NCBI RefSeq assembly: GCF_028009165.1
Contig: NC_079241.1
Coordinates: forward strand, 2,728,001 to 2,792,000
Origin: Akanthomyces muscarius
Lineage: Eukaryota; Ascomycota; Sordariomycetes; Hypocreales; Cordycipitaceae
Direction of reading: 5' to 3'
Length of the DNA stretch: 64,000 nt
Below are positions 44,072 to 56,200 of the stretch, piece by piece. Below the pieces are notes generated by a model, which worked only from the letters and a program-made list of their open reading frames with translations, ran no database searches and was not told the DNA's origin. The position numbers were made by a program, and so were the translations under genes. Numbering within the stretch: position 1 is the stretch's first letter; every line of letters starts with the position of its first letter.

Positions 44072-45157
44072 CTAGCGGTGTTCCCCTCGCGTCTCATTGT
44101 GCGTAGCCAATTCTGCTGCGTAGCTCTGCCTCGGAGGCTGTCCTCCAACGCTACCCGTCGATGAGCTCGCGCTCATGCGGTTGTTCATGTCGCTACTTTG
44201 CAGGTTTTGGGACCAACGAGGGTCTGATGGAGTCATTGACGACCTCTGAGACTGCTGCAGTGCAGGGCTGGGCTGGGGCGAAGGAATGCCGCCGGAGTTC
44301 ATATGCATGTAGTCGCCGGGGAGCTCGAGCACCATGGAGTGCTCCTTCGGGGGCGCAGGTGGTGCATGAAAGCTATGGACGTATTGCTGCGGGGAGTGCT
44401 GAGGTGGAGGCGGTGATTGAGGAGCGCCGTGCGACACAGCGTCTGGGCTGTAAAACGTCGAGGTGTGGCCCATCCTTGGCGATGCGAAGCTGCCTGTGGG
44501 CGAGAGCGGCGTGGAGCCCCTCGCCATGCCGTGTGCGTCGGGTAGATTGGACCGGTCGTTGGGGTTGACCGTCTTGAGCTTTCCATTCTCAAACATTGCT
44601 TGCAGGGCACCAGAATCCAGCAGCTCGGCCTTTTTGATGATGCGATCGACCATGTCCTTGCAGGCCTTTTGAAGCTCCGACTTTACAAAGCTCATCATGG
44701 CAATGTTGCATTTGATTTCGGCCTCTTGGCGCAGGTATAGGCCGTTCGAAGGGATCCCCAGGTTTTCCATGCCAAGCTCGCGCTGCTCTGGTGGCTCGAC
44801 GCCCGGCTGGTTGCCGCCAATGCGGTACTTGTTGCGCAAGTCCACGCTTAAGGGCGCGTAGATGTGAGTTTGCAGGCCCCATGGCATGTCATGGAAACAG
44901 CCATTAAACGTAATCTGGCCGGACCCCATCTTGCCCATGCCGGGGATGAATTGCACTCTCTGTGTGATTTCGTACCAGGTGCTGTAGTATTCGTCGGCGG
45001 CGGCATTGCGAGGCGCGGAGATCGGCTTGTGACTGAGGACTAGCGGATTCAGCGCAATGACTTCGCTGTGCGATTGCAGAATATCAATCGCCAGTTGTCG
45101 GGGGATATAAGTCGGAATCGGTGTAACGACCGTGTAGGTCTCCTTCTTGCGCAGCAT
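44072..45157 (-). CDS. Fungal conserved protein of unknown function (DUF7053-like)
   Basis: Single exon, 361 aa from the MLRKKETYTVVTPIP start at 45157; upstream in-frame codons to 45265 look non-coding (Arg-rich). Residues 1-200 form one conserved alpha/beta region (IPRQLAIDILQSHSEVIALNPLV, EYYSTWYEITQRVQFIPG, GQITFNGCFHDMPWGLQTHIYAPL, RNKYRIGGNQPG, IKCNIAMMSFVKSELQKA), which I recall being catalogued as DUF7053 in ascomycetes; the two-strand layout resembles lipid-binding START-like folds, but that is speculation. Residues 230-361 are Pro/Ser/Gln-rich and disordered. No signal peptide or membrane segment. Function unknown. Confidence 0.8.
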   Translation of the reverse strand: MLRKKETYTVVTPIPTYIPRQLAIDILQSHSEVIALNPLVLSHKPISAPRNAAADEYYSTWYEITQRVQFIPGMGKMGSGQITFNGCFHDMPWGLQTHIYAPLSVDLRNKYRIGGNQPGVEPPEQRELGMENLGIPSNGLYLRQEAEIKCNIAMMSFVKSELQKACKDMVDRIIKKAELLDSGALQAMFENGKLKTVNPNDRSNLPDAHGMARGSTPLSPTGSFASPRMGHTSTFYSPDAVSHGAPQSPPPPQHSPQQYVHSFHAPPAPPKEHSMVLELPGDYMHMNSGGIPSPQPSPALQQSQRSSMTPSDPRWSQNLQSSDMNNRMSASSSTGSVGGQPPRQSYAAELATHNETRGEHR

Positions 45158-46030
45158 CGTCGGGGAAGCTATGCGCCGCGTAGAGCGCCGGTAGAGTCCA
45201 CGTATTCGTCGGGTAGCAACTAGTCGCAGGCAGTTGTGTCGAGTGTCGTAATAGCCTTCCTGCACCGTCGATCTGTAGGATACAGAATCGTCGACTCTCG
45301 CAATTGTGGTTTCTGTCCTTGCGCAAAGGGATCCTAAAACGGTGTAGCTAATTCAGAAACAGTATCAGGGCACGAAGGAAGTGAAAATCTCTTTGTGCTG
45401 TTCTTGGTGAGACGGGGAGCCTCAGCCTTAAAACAGCCCGAGCGGTCCCAACATGCCCCTGCTAAGAAATGCGCCAACATTCACTGACTCTCAGGTATAA
45501 CAACGTGGATCCAAAGAGCGCAGCACGGCAGTAACTAGTGGAAAGCTGGAGTCGAAGATAGCGCCCTTTTTGAGCCCTGTACTAGCCCAAGCCCACTGAC
45601 ACTCTGCTCCAATAATAGAAGGCGGCGGCGCAGCCAGCCAAGCAGCTGGGCTGTACTCAGCCCCTCTCAACAGAGAGCTGACAGGAGGGGGATAATCCAG
45701 AGCCACCGTCAATGCCTTAGACGTCTGAACGAGCCTGACGCCAATCAACAGTATATCCAATGCACCAATGGTGTGCTGGCCGTGATGGAGGGTCGCCGTC
45801 ACCGATTATTCGCCAGCCTGCAGCCCCGAGGGTGCCGGGACACGCAATCGTAGCTGTGATGGCATGGCCGCATCATCAAGGTTTATAATGTGCGGAGGTC
45901 CTTGTGTTCTCCGCGCCCGCTTTCCAATTCCTTGTTATATTTACCTTGTGCCGCTAGATCCAAGACTTTTATCCAGACACACCATCATTGAATCAGCAAA
46001 GTAAAATAAGTCCTATTCATCCTGCCCAGA
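45158..46030. other. Divergent promoter region of DUF7053-like and fasciclin genes
   Basis: 870 nt between divergent genes; no gene seen. Confidence 0.5.
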
Positions 46031-47392
46031 ATGAAGCTGAGCACGGTTGCCCTCTCTCTTTGTGCCACTGGCGTCGCGGCCACCCCACACAAGTCTGCCC
46101 CGGCTCATGAGCGAGCCGGCGCAGGCGAAGCCCAGTGGTGGAAGAGCGTGGCCTCGTTGGAATCAGTCCCGGCCGCCATAACCGCAGTCGGCGAGGCCAT
46201 TCAGCGCTCCACGGTGGATGCCGCCGTCAGCGCTACACAGCAGATTCGTGACAAGGCTCTCGAAGCGCTCAAGAGTCTTGACCATCCGCACCGTCCCCCC
46301 AAGCACGGCAAGGACCCCAAGCTCACCATCTACCAGACCCTGCAGGCGTTTGATGGCGCTAGCGAGTTCACCAAGTTGCTGGACGACTTTCCCAAGCTCA
46401 TTGACACCCTGAACAGCACCGATAGCGAGCACACCCTCTTCGTGCCGCTCAACGGAGCCTTTGACAAAATTCCCGACAAGTTCAAGCATCCCAGCAAGGA
46501 AGCGTTGGGCAAGTTTCTTCACTACCATGTCGTCTCTGGCGCCAAGAAGGCCGTGAATGTCGTAACTAGCTACACTCTGGAAAGTGAGGCTCGGGAGGCT
46601 GGCCTGGGAGACGAGCACCAGCGCATCCGAGTCGGTGCTAGCTGGACGGGAGTCAAGCTCAATGGATATTCCAAAATCACAGCTGTGGACATTGTAGGAG
46701 CTCACACCTCATCGAAACGATACAACAACGAGAACTAACACCTTGTCTTCTAGAAAACTACCAATGGTGTAATTCACGTCATCAGCGACGTGCTTGTGCC
46801 GCCGCCGCCTGTTGGCCCAATCCTGACCTTCTTCCCGTCCTACTTCTCGACGCTGCTTCTGGCGTACGAAAAGACAGACTTCATCAAGTTCATCCACGGC
46901 CAACACATTGCAGGCTGCACCTTTTTCGCCCCGAGCAACGATGCCTTCAAGGGCTTGGGTGCCAAAGCTAACGCCTTCCTGTTCAACACCAAAAAGGGCG
47001 CCAAGTATCTTGACGCCATCCTCAAGTACACCATTGCTCCCAACGCGACTGTGTACAGCGATGCTTTTTACGATAAGAGGACCGACTCGGCCTCCAGCGA
47101 GGGACACCAAGACCACTATAGCCTAGATACATTCCTGCCCGGTGCGTCCATCGGTGTTGATATCGCCTCGGTTCTTGGGTTCCGTGTCATCAACGTCAAC
47201 GGCTTCACTGGCGTCAAGTTCCACGACGCCATTGGCAGCAACGGCGTGGTCCATGTCGTGGACAAGATCATCTTCCCGCCGCACAACGGAAAGCATAGCC
47301 AGGCGACCGATATCAGCGTCGATGAGCTGAAGGAGAGGCTTCGCTCTTATGTTGTGGAAGAGTCCGAGGAGTATGCTCCGGAGGAGCTGTAG
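46031..47392 (+). CDS. Secreted fasciclin (FAS1) domain protein, two domains
   Basis: Two exons, 46031-46693 and 46754-47392 (60-nt intron, phase 0), 433 aa. Residues 1-17 form a signal peptide (MKLSTVALSLCATGVAA). After a helical region of about 80 residues, the first FAS1 domain spans about 98-236 (LTIYQTLQAFDGASEFTKLL, HTLFVPLNGAFDKIP, FLHYHVVSG) and the second about 240-390 (PILTFFPSYFSTLL, GCTFFAPSNDAFKGLG, LKYTIAPN, VKFHDAIGSNGVVHVVDKIIFPP). FAS1 domains mediate cell-surface adhesion. The end is acidic and hydrophilic (EESEEYAPEEL) with no GPI signal, so the protein is probably secreted or wall-bound noncovalently. Vacuolar or surface roles are known for fungal relatives. Confidence 0.93.
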
Positions 47393-47735
47393 GTATGGCT
47401 CACGCAAAAAAATCGATTAGCTGGTATCACAGTGTAGCTACCCGATAATTCTTCTCCTCTCCATTAATAAATATTTTGCGTACTCTTTCAATCATCCTAC
47501 TTGTGCACGTAAACGAATGTCTCGACCCTCCGGCTTAAGTTCTCATCCTTATCTTGTAGGACAGTCCTTTGCCGAAACTAAAATTTGGAGCAAAGCCCGC
47601 GATGAACCCAGCTCCATCGCGCATTTCTCTTCGAAAAGCCTGAAGGCGGAGATGAGACGAGATGGTGAGAAACGAAGACATGGAGCGCCCAGGATGGTAA
47701 CAGCGTTCTGTGGTTTTGTTTTGGCACTTTTCTAC
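47393..47735. other. Between fasciclin gene and PP2C pseudogene
   Basis: About 340 nt of 3' sequence; nothing else seen. Confidence 0.5.
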
Positions 47736-48967
47736 CTAAATAGTTAGGATTGGATCTTTAGAAAAACAGAACCGAATGGTTATGTCAGCCCTCACGTTTT
47801 TCGAAACTGGTGCCTGATACACAAGTCGTCCTGTCAGCAGCTCTCGATGATTGCCTCCAAAAGCATTGCGCAGTAGATACACGGCGATATTGTTAGAATC
47901 TTCAATCGTTGCTCTTTCTTCTGGAAACCTGACATCAACATTGTTCCAGCGTTCAAGAAAGTCAAATCCAGAGCACAGTTTGCCTCCCTCTGGGGCTCGC
48001 TCTTCCACCAGGCAGTAGTCAGCGCCATTTGCAGCTTCATGTTCATCTCCCTGATAGTGCTCTCCGACTGGACTTCCAGCCATCTCACCACAAGATCCAC
48101 CACCTCCATATTCGTGCAGTTGTGCAACATCAGTAGCCAAGATGAGGATGGATGTCAGCTCATCCTCTAGCCTACTGACAGTTATGACAGGTTTGGCGGT
48201 AAGGTACGATGGTGTGAGATTCTCGTCTTTGCTCATCGACCCGCCCATAAAGAACCTCTTGCCAAACTCCCACTGTGTATCACAGGACGATTTCCATCTG
48301 ATGTCTTCAAAGACGCGGGTAGCTGCAAACCCCAAGCGCCTTCCGTTTCGTATGATGGCTTGCTCGTCTGGATGTTCTTGTCAGAGTCTTGCCATCTTTG
48401 CCTCAATCTCGCACGTTTGATCTTCGGAGAGAGCTACTGGCAAGCACGTACCGCCGGAGGTTCGCCGCCCAAGAACAACTCCAGAGTCGCCCGTGCCAGC
48501 TGTGTACAAAGGCTTGGTAGTGGGGTCAGCAAGGCACAAGAACCATGCTGTTCATTTACATGTAGCGTCTCTTCTCCTCGAAAGCGACGTCGTTGTTGGT
48601 TGTGTGGTCAACAAAATCGTTGATGATGGATTTGTCGATATCTACGAAAGGCTATTCGATAGTGTCCTTGATCGTTTCATCGCATCGTGTTGGAGCTTGT
48701 CCAGTCTACTTTCCACCGCATTCACGAGCTTCTTCTCAAGCTGGTCCGCTGCTTAATTGTGCCCATCAAAAATTGCAGCGGCAACCGACTTCTCTCCGTG
48801 CGGGAAAAAGGATGAGCACTATTGAAACGGCCTTCGCATGCACTATTGGAGGCCAGGCGCGCGCCATCGGCTCTTTCTACACTAGCAGTAGCCAGGGAGA
48901 CGCAGTAAGCATCTTGTGAGAGCTTTCGGGTCACGTCGTCCTCAAGATCTTGTGAGCTAGAGGTCAT
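47736..48967 (-). pseudogene. Decayed PP2C-type protein phosphatase (Ptc5/pyruvate dehydrogenase phosphatase-like)
   Basis: Pieces of one PP2C protein occur in order on the minus strand but in different frames. They include AIFDGHN followed by a stop and then ADQLEKKLVNAVESRLDKL; TKPLYTAGTGDSGVVLGRRTSGG; LSEDQTCEIEAKMARL then an in-frame TGA; QEHPDEQAIIRNGRRLGFAATRVFED; SYLTAKPVITVSRLEDELTSILILATD; then a frame change to MEVVDLVVRWLEVQSES and back to NVDVRFPEERATIEDSNNIAVYLLRNAFGGNHRELL. The DGLWD metal motif is lost. Intact family members dephosphorylate pyruvate dehydrogenase in mitochondria; this copy cannot. At least two stops and two frameshifts are visible. It is probably an old duplicate. 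Confidence 0.8.
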
Positions 48968-51900
48968 TGTAGAACTGTTCGCGAATGTGGTCTTTAGAAA
49001 ATGCCGTGGTAATACAGGCAGGAAAATATGTCCCGCCTATCTTGCGGTCTGTTCAGTATTCCTAGTATTACTGAAGTTCATCACGCGTCGCTCATTCGGC
49101 GGAAACTTTCGAGCTCTTCCATGGCCAAGCTAGGTGGTCGAGACTGCGTCGTATACAACAGTGCCTCCTTACACCGTACCGTGGTCTCTATCATAGTAGC
49201 CAAAAAGCAAGATAGAGGTTGAAGAGTGCCCCAATGCCACGATGGCGAATACTGTCCGTGCAGAGAAGCGTTGCCAGTACGTTAACGATGCTGGTGTGGA
49301 TATGAATATCTACAGCACTGCTCTCCGCTCTTGAATTGACTCCCCCTCTGATTGACTGGTGACAAGGCAACTGACAAAGTCACGCGACGAACACGGCTTT
49401 GACTTCGGATAAAGCGACCCTCTCTACCGCAGCCTTTAGCCAACAGCCGAAAGCAGACATATCTTTTCGTCACAGTCACGGATCCCATTTGATGGGTTAG
49501 CATGGCCTTATGAAGTATAATTCCTGCCGAAGTACTCCGTAGGTGTTGCCGTGTCATGCATGCCATTAAGCAAGGACTGGACCCTCGCGACCTCAATCAG
49601 CTTGCTTGCGCCAGCGCGCCGCACGCACCCCTTTCCGGGGGGTTTGAGGCTGTGCCCTATAATCACCGCTGCATTACTGGGTATCTCTACCAGCACAAGG
49701 GCTCTCGATGAGAGGGGCCCGATCTGCCGGGGCTCATTTAAACACCGGATGAGCGTGCATGTGGCAAATTGGCAGGCGACGTCAGCCAAGCTGCCGTTGT
49801 TGGTGCCGAGTGGTTGTTGGCTGTCACCCAGCCAGCCGGTCTTGTGAGCAATTCTTTGTGACTGCAAGGATACATCTTTATCAAGCATGATTCCCGAACT
49901 GACTTGTTCTCTCAGTGGGGAATATCCTTTGATGGCGTCCTTGATATATAGCATACAAGTCTCTCGTCATACTCCCTAAAGCTCGGAGATCGACCGATGA
50001 GTGCAGCGAGATTAGCATTCTCTAGAACTTGTAGAAGAGTTCCAGAACAACTGGAGCACACGGAGTCTAACCGAGAGGAGTCGAGTCCACATGGCAAACG
50101 GTCTCCTGAATTAAACCTCCTCGTTAGGTGCTTCTCTACTCCGTAGACGGCACTTTAAAAAAAGAAGCAAGAAAGGAAAGAAGCCGAGCAATTGCAGGGA
50201 CCAGGGGGCGGGCAGCGTGATCGTTGAATGTACCGGTACTGCGGAACTCCGCAGAGAGCTTGAGAGAGCCTTCATCTAACAAGAGCCAGGGGACGGCAAT
50301 GGGACGACCTGGTTAACGGCACAGTAGGCATCACCCTGCACTTTATGACCAGGCACCAGAGAAACGGTAATGTGGCGGACAAGAAGAGAAACCAGCAGTG
50401 TCGATCCTATACAATGGGGACATTGGCGGACATGTCGCGATATTGCTGTGTATTTTGCTTAGAAAAGACATGGGATGGCTTGAGATGACCCCCATGCAGG
50501 CAATGAAATGAAGCCAGCGAAGAATAATTGTGGCGCATTGGAGTGAAAGCCGAATTCTTTCCGACCAGTACTGTCCCGGGGGCTTTTGACTGTTTTCTTT
50601 GTCCTGTTTAATAGAATCAAGACACGATTATTGCTTGGTGGCTGAGCGCTAGAAAATCAGTGAATCCACCCAACAGCGGGAGAGCTTCCGGACCATGGAT
50701 TCCTGCGCTGGTAGTGTCAGTCCAAAAAGGGCTACGACGAGTGATCAATGGGAGCATGTGCCCGTCTGTTTTTGTTTCAAGGCGAGGCCGAAGTGCTGAC
50801 TGCGAATGCGGCCTGCGCATCCTTACCCTGTTGTGCGATCCCAGGCGCCGCAACGCCAGCGTTGCATTATGGACTGGCTCGGCGCGCCGGTGGGATGGAG
50901 CTGAACATCCCTGGGATTCTGCACCTGTCGGTACATGAATGCACATGTCTTGGGCACAGACAATGCAGCCTCGCATGGTAAATCGCTGAAGAGAAGAGGA
51001 AATCAAGCATGTACCAATAGACATGTGCAGCAAAGGCCGCAGCTGTTCTACGGCGTAATCGGAGTGCAGGTGCCATATGTGGTCGACGCAGGAGGTGCAC
51101 TGTATGCCAGGCGGTACGAGCTCCTCGTCGCATTATGCATGTATTATATAGCATTGACGCAAGGCAATGTAGTTTATGAGCAGCGCCTGCCAGGCATCAC
51201 GTCGCTGAAGGATTTAACGTAACTGCACACCGAAAATGATTTGCCTATCTCAGAAGACAGCAAATATTATGACGTGTCTGATTGGGCTTCGAAAGTCCTC
51301 GGCATCTTAAACTCCTTCAATCAATGCGCACGTCGGTGACGACCAGAGCTCTTTTTGCTCTGTCGGGCGACCGACGAGACGAACCAGCAACATGAATCGT
51401 TCACAGGCTCCCCTCTTCCCCAGCTGGCCTCACTTCTTGTCCTGTTGCCTCTGGTCACCGCGTCCGCCCGCAATATGATAAAAATGGGACGACATGGGTA
51501 GAGGCATGGGTTGCGGTTCTGGCTGACCAGGGGTGGCTTTTTAGAAGTTGTGGACGACTTCTTGGCAGTACGGATACTGGTATCTTGTTTTAACGGGTGA
51601 TTTGAGCGGGTGGTGCACACAGCCTCTCCTGCCAGTGCCGAAGAAATAGATTCCATGGAAGCTTCTATTTTAATACCTTGTCTCCGTGTGCGCTTGTGTG
51701 ACTTTTAGTATTATCAGTACTATCACACTCACAACGGTGGCTTGCCGGACCGGCCCATGTGACTCTTGGCCATGTGGCGGACAAAGCCATCTGTCAATAG
51801 TGTACCATCTTGAAAAGCACAACGTTTTTTCCGTTGAAAAAAAAAGCAATTACTGACAATATTGGGTGAAAGCGCCCGTTTCTTCACAAATGACGCAATG

Positions 51901-53222
51901 TTGGTCCTTGTTGGTAGTTTGTTCAAGGCGTTGCAACCTGAAACAAATCACGGCAGATGGATGGACGCCAGCAGAAAAGGCGGCCAGAGTCGTACACCAA
52001 TACGTAACCCCCGTATCACTATCCGTAGATGAGCATATCGTCCGCCATGTTGGACAAAGATGGCATCTATGATGTGCCGAGTTGCAGAGGCCAAAGACGC
52101 CAGAGGGAAAAGAGCAGAAAAAATAGCGTCGACCCGCTCCGTAAGCTAGTTGCCTCTTCTGGCCTTCCCCTATTACATCTCGACGTTCCTGAAACTTGGG
52201 TTAAAGCTTCTTTCTGCGCCGGCGCTATGCAGACGGCTCAAATTCAACGACCGCAGCCATCCCCTAACTTTGTTACCGACACTGCAGCTTCGAGAAGGAT
52301 TCTCCCGCTGAAGGACGTCGTGCAACGCCAGCCGCGCCGAGCAAAGCTGTAGGAGAACCAGGGCCACAAGTGATCAGCAAAGCCACAGAATCCACACAAT
52401 CTACGTGCGGAGCAGGTTGAACAGGAACAATGGTCCAAAGCGCACGTTTGGTCGTCTTTCTCTCTCAGGCTTCATCTCCACTAGCGCCGTCATTTCTCCA
52501 CCCATCTCTTGCGCTCCAGTTGGTCGGCTTGCGTGAGCCTGTTTCTGTACTGGTAGGATGAGGCCCTGGGACGAATGGAGAGCCGTGGAGAGCTATGAGC
52601 AACTCGGCCGTGTCAGCGGACCAGCGACTAGCACTAGAATGGATGTCAATTGGCACTTTGCACTGGGGCCTGGCAGATTTGGAGGGGGCGAGCTTGTGGG
52701 CTTGAAGAGGACTATTCTCGGAGTCTTCATTGGGAGTGGCCAGGGGCGAGGGGCCAAGGCTACGGGCCAGTCATTCCATCTTGGTTATAGCTCCGTTGGA
52801 TGTGTATGCGTTTGTAATAGTTTTTTCGAGCAACGTTGCGGTTGTGCCAGTCGTAGACTCCCTTGCTCTGTCGTTTTTCTTCTCTTCCTGTACCAGCGAA
52901 AGGAAATCGTCGAAAACAATCGCGTTTCAAAGACAGCATCGAAATCTAATCATCAGCTTGGGTTGCAAGGATCTCGGCGACTGCATCGATATTGGGCTAG
53001 CGGCTAGCCGTGTTTCTGTAGCAGCTTGGTGTTGGAGAGAAAGACGGAGAGAGCAGCTTGCAGAGTTGGAACTGCGTTTGCAGCGCAAACGCAACTGTCG
53101 CATCTGCAGTTTGTTCGTGCCGCTACCCATAATTTGCATCTAAACACTATCGGCGTGCGTTTTTCTGCAAGCAGACGGATCCAAATATCGAAACGAGACG
53201 CGAGACAAACTTGGGGGAAACA
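48968..53222. other. Gene-poor 4.3-kb region
   Basis: No supported gene. A minus-strand ORF at 49508-49954 holds an AHKTG motif but cannot be extended into a protein (see findings). The right end carries the upstream sequence of the long-intron gene. Confidence 0.4.
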
Positions 53223-56200
53223 ATGACCATGGCGACGACCGACGGCGAAAACACATTTCACGGCTTCGGAACGAGACCAGCGGGAACAGTCACGACAATC
53301 ACGAGCGAGAGCAACTCCAGGCGCGCCGCCGGGCGCTCGAACCGACACTCCCTGCTGCCTTTTCGCCACGTGTCGAGCTCTTCCGAGGAAGATGGCGGGA
53401 ACAGCAGCAACCATCGTCATAGCCGGCGCTTCCACCAGGGCCTCAAGCTTCTCGATCTGACGGCCAAGACACGCGTGCAGAGCAGCGGCAGCGAACGGCG
53501 AGACAATCACCACCATCAACACCATGTCCGGAGCCAGGCATCGCAGGGCTCTGGCAGCGGCACCGATGCGCCGTCGCCGTCTGGCTCGACAACGTCGTTT
53601 CCAGCCATGACAAAGGAAGAGTTCGAGGCACTGCCGCCGACCATACGAAGAAAGGTAAGTCGGCCTGTGATATTTTATTTTGCTTTGTCTTTGGGACGGT
53701 TTTTCTTTTTCCCGCCAGAAACGACAACCAGAACTTTCTTTTCTTTTTTCGGGTGTTCGTTTGATGCTCTTCCCGCCGAGTGGCAAAACAAGCTGTGTTG
53801 AAGACGAAGAAAACCCAGACATGAGACGAAAAGAAACAAGAAAAAGAGAGAAAAAAAGCAAAGTAATTTGCAACTTGTTTCAAAAATCTGCAGAGTACTC
53901 TGATTCTAGCTTGCAAGCTTGGAGCTGGCCCCGCGGGCAAAACACACAGACGCACACCTCACGGATGCCATGTCTCTCCCAACGTGACGCTAGCTGCCAC
54001 TGCTGAAGCCAGACGGTGGGCACCGACAAGAGCGCTGAGTGTGATGCAGCGTTCACGCGTTCAATTATGGTGTCGAGAGCGCAGCAAGAAAGGGCATCGG
54101 AGAATAAAAAGCAAAAGAGCCACATTCCTTGCCCACGGAATTATTTCGTGATTTTTTCTTCTTCGACAAGCGAGTGCTGAGGGAAGAAGAAAGTCGTGAG
54201 CTGGATGTATTCTACAGCGTCATCTTTCTTCTCTGGCTTTCTTTACGTTTTTTACAGAGCAGACGGCGGGGGTCAATGTACGCAAGGACTCTTGTCTGCA
54301 GCTCCTCAATCACTCACTGCGGCTTTTTCCCAATGGGTGATGATGGATGGATGGTAGGGGTGCGCGTGTGGTATTGGACAGGGTTGTCCGTCGCGGGGGT
54401 CTCATTCCAGCCCGAGTGGCACGAACATGGCTATCGCGACTTTGGGCAATTGACTTTGCGAGTGTTGTCCAAGTTGATGCATTTTTCTCCAAAAAGCTTA
54501 TTGAGTGCTGCTACACAAGGGAGCAAGGTCTGGCAATATGCCGAAGCACATACCGGCACATCTCAGCCCAAGTCCAGTCCATTACCCCCCGGGCAACTTG
54601 TATCCATTCCTTTTGCCTTGCTGCGTTAATCAAGTCCCTGTTGTCACTTTTTGTCCAGCCTCGTGAGCACTACCGGTACATTGCAGCACGAGTGTGGCTG
54701 ACGATGGGCAAAAGCCCAGCGCAACTATGCCGCCGCCACGACGTGGAAAAAGAAACGGCAAGCAACAGCGCATGACGAGGCAATCAGTAGTTGCTTTTTT
54801 GCTTCTTTTACTATGGGCATGGTGCTACTAGTACTACCCAGCCTCGCGTGTATGCCGTGCTGCCATGAGATGGCGCACCGGGTGCAGAGGTCTGTGATAC
54901 TGCAGCGTTCTCTTCCAGTATTTCCCCGGGACCCTAGTGGCAGAGAGACAAATGGCCAAGCGACATGATGCAGGAAGCCCTGCACGGCGTCGTATCGTGG
55001 TCTCGGACATGTACACAGTACTTGTACCCATGCTGTAGCCTTGCCTCACTACGATGCGCTCTTTTTTTTTTTTTCCTTCCACAGCTGTTTCTGCCCCAGT
55101 TGCCACATCATGGGACACGTTCGCGTATCGATGCCCATTCCGGGAAGAGGCATGCGGTCGCATCCATTACGGTGGAGAGGAGTGGTGTTTCCTTTTTCTT
55201 GCGGCGCTACTCCAGAGAGTCCATGCAGTGCTGGGATACTTGGAAGTTGGTGGATGGGGGGGCCTATCGAAGCACCAACCTTGGCTTACTCTGTCCTCGT
55301 GCATGTGCAGCTCTTTTCGGGAGAGAAACAAAATCAGCAATCCAGTAGTTGCTGGTACAGGCACTTGGTGCCGGGTTTATTTTATTTTCCGACTGCAGCT
55401 GCAATGCAATGTGCTTGCTCGACAGGGTCGCATCGACACTAAATAGGCTGCATGCTGTTACCCACCTGCTGGGCGCTAGCCACAGGGGCCGGGAACCTTG
55501 GCGCCCACTGTGCTGTACCTGGAGCTGGGTACCTCGAGTCCCTGGGGCTCCCTGCAGTTAGTGGCGCGGTCAGTAAAACGTGCGCTAGAACAGGCCCGTT
55601 TGTACCCCGTCACCGGTACCCATCCCACCACAGTGCTGTACTGTCAGGTACCTTCAGGCCCTTGCACCCCCGCTATCCCTCCCATCACCGCCTTTCCAGG
55701 TGCCCTGCAAGGCTTCACAATGCCTCCGATGCCCGTCTCTTTCGTTCCTGCGTTGAGACACACCATTCCTCTTGCAGCTTGTCAGCTCTGTTTTATATTG
55801 CTAGACACGCACGCCTGTCCGTCTACTTATATCACTTTATCCCTGCCCTCTTTTTCTCCGACCGTCCCTTGTTGTTGTCGTCTTTCCCCGGGGGTTCGCT
55901 GTCTCTCTTCTTCCTTCTGTCAGGGCAGCTGCGCGAAAGACCAAACGTGCGAGAGCAACATTAAAGGAATACCATTTACTGACAATTGGCCCTTTTTTCC
56001 TGGCCTCCCAACAGTACTTTTCCACTCTCGAGCGTCTTCGTTTCGCCCAGGACCCGGAGCCCGAAGACTCGGACACTACTCCGTCCGTTTCCCTCGACAA
56101 TCTCCCCAAGCTCCATCCTAATATTAACCCTGCCGCGACTACCACCACAACCACCAGTCCCTCGGCCGCCGCAACCTCGACAGGCAGATCACTCCAAGAC

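Noticed and set aside
50617..51154. Overlapping short cysteine-containing ORFs on both strands
   Set aside because: No signal peptide in frame with the cysteines and no convincing introns; not distinguishable from chance.
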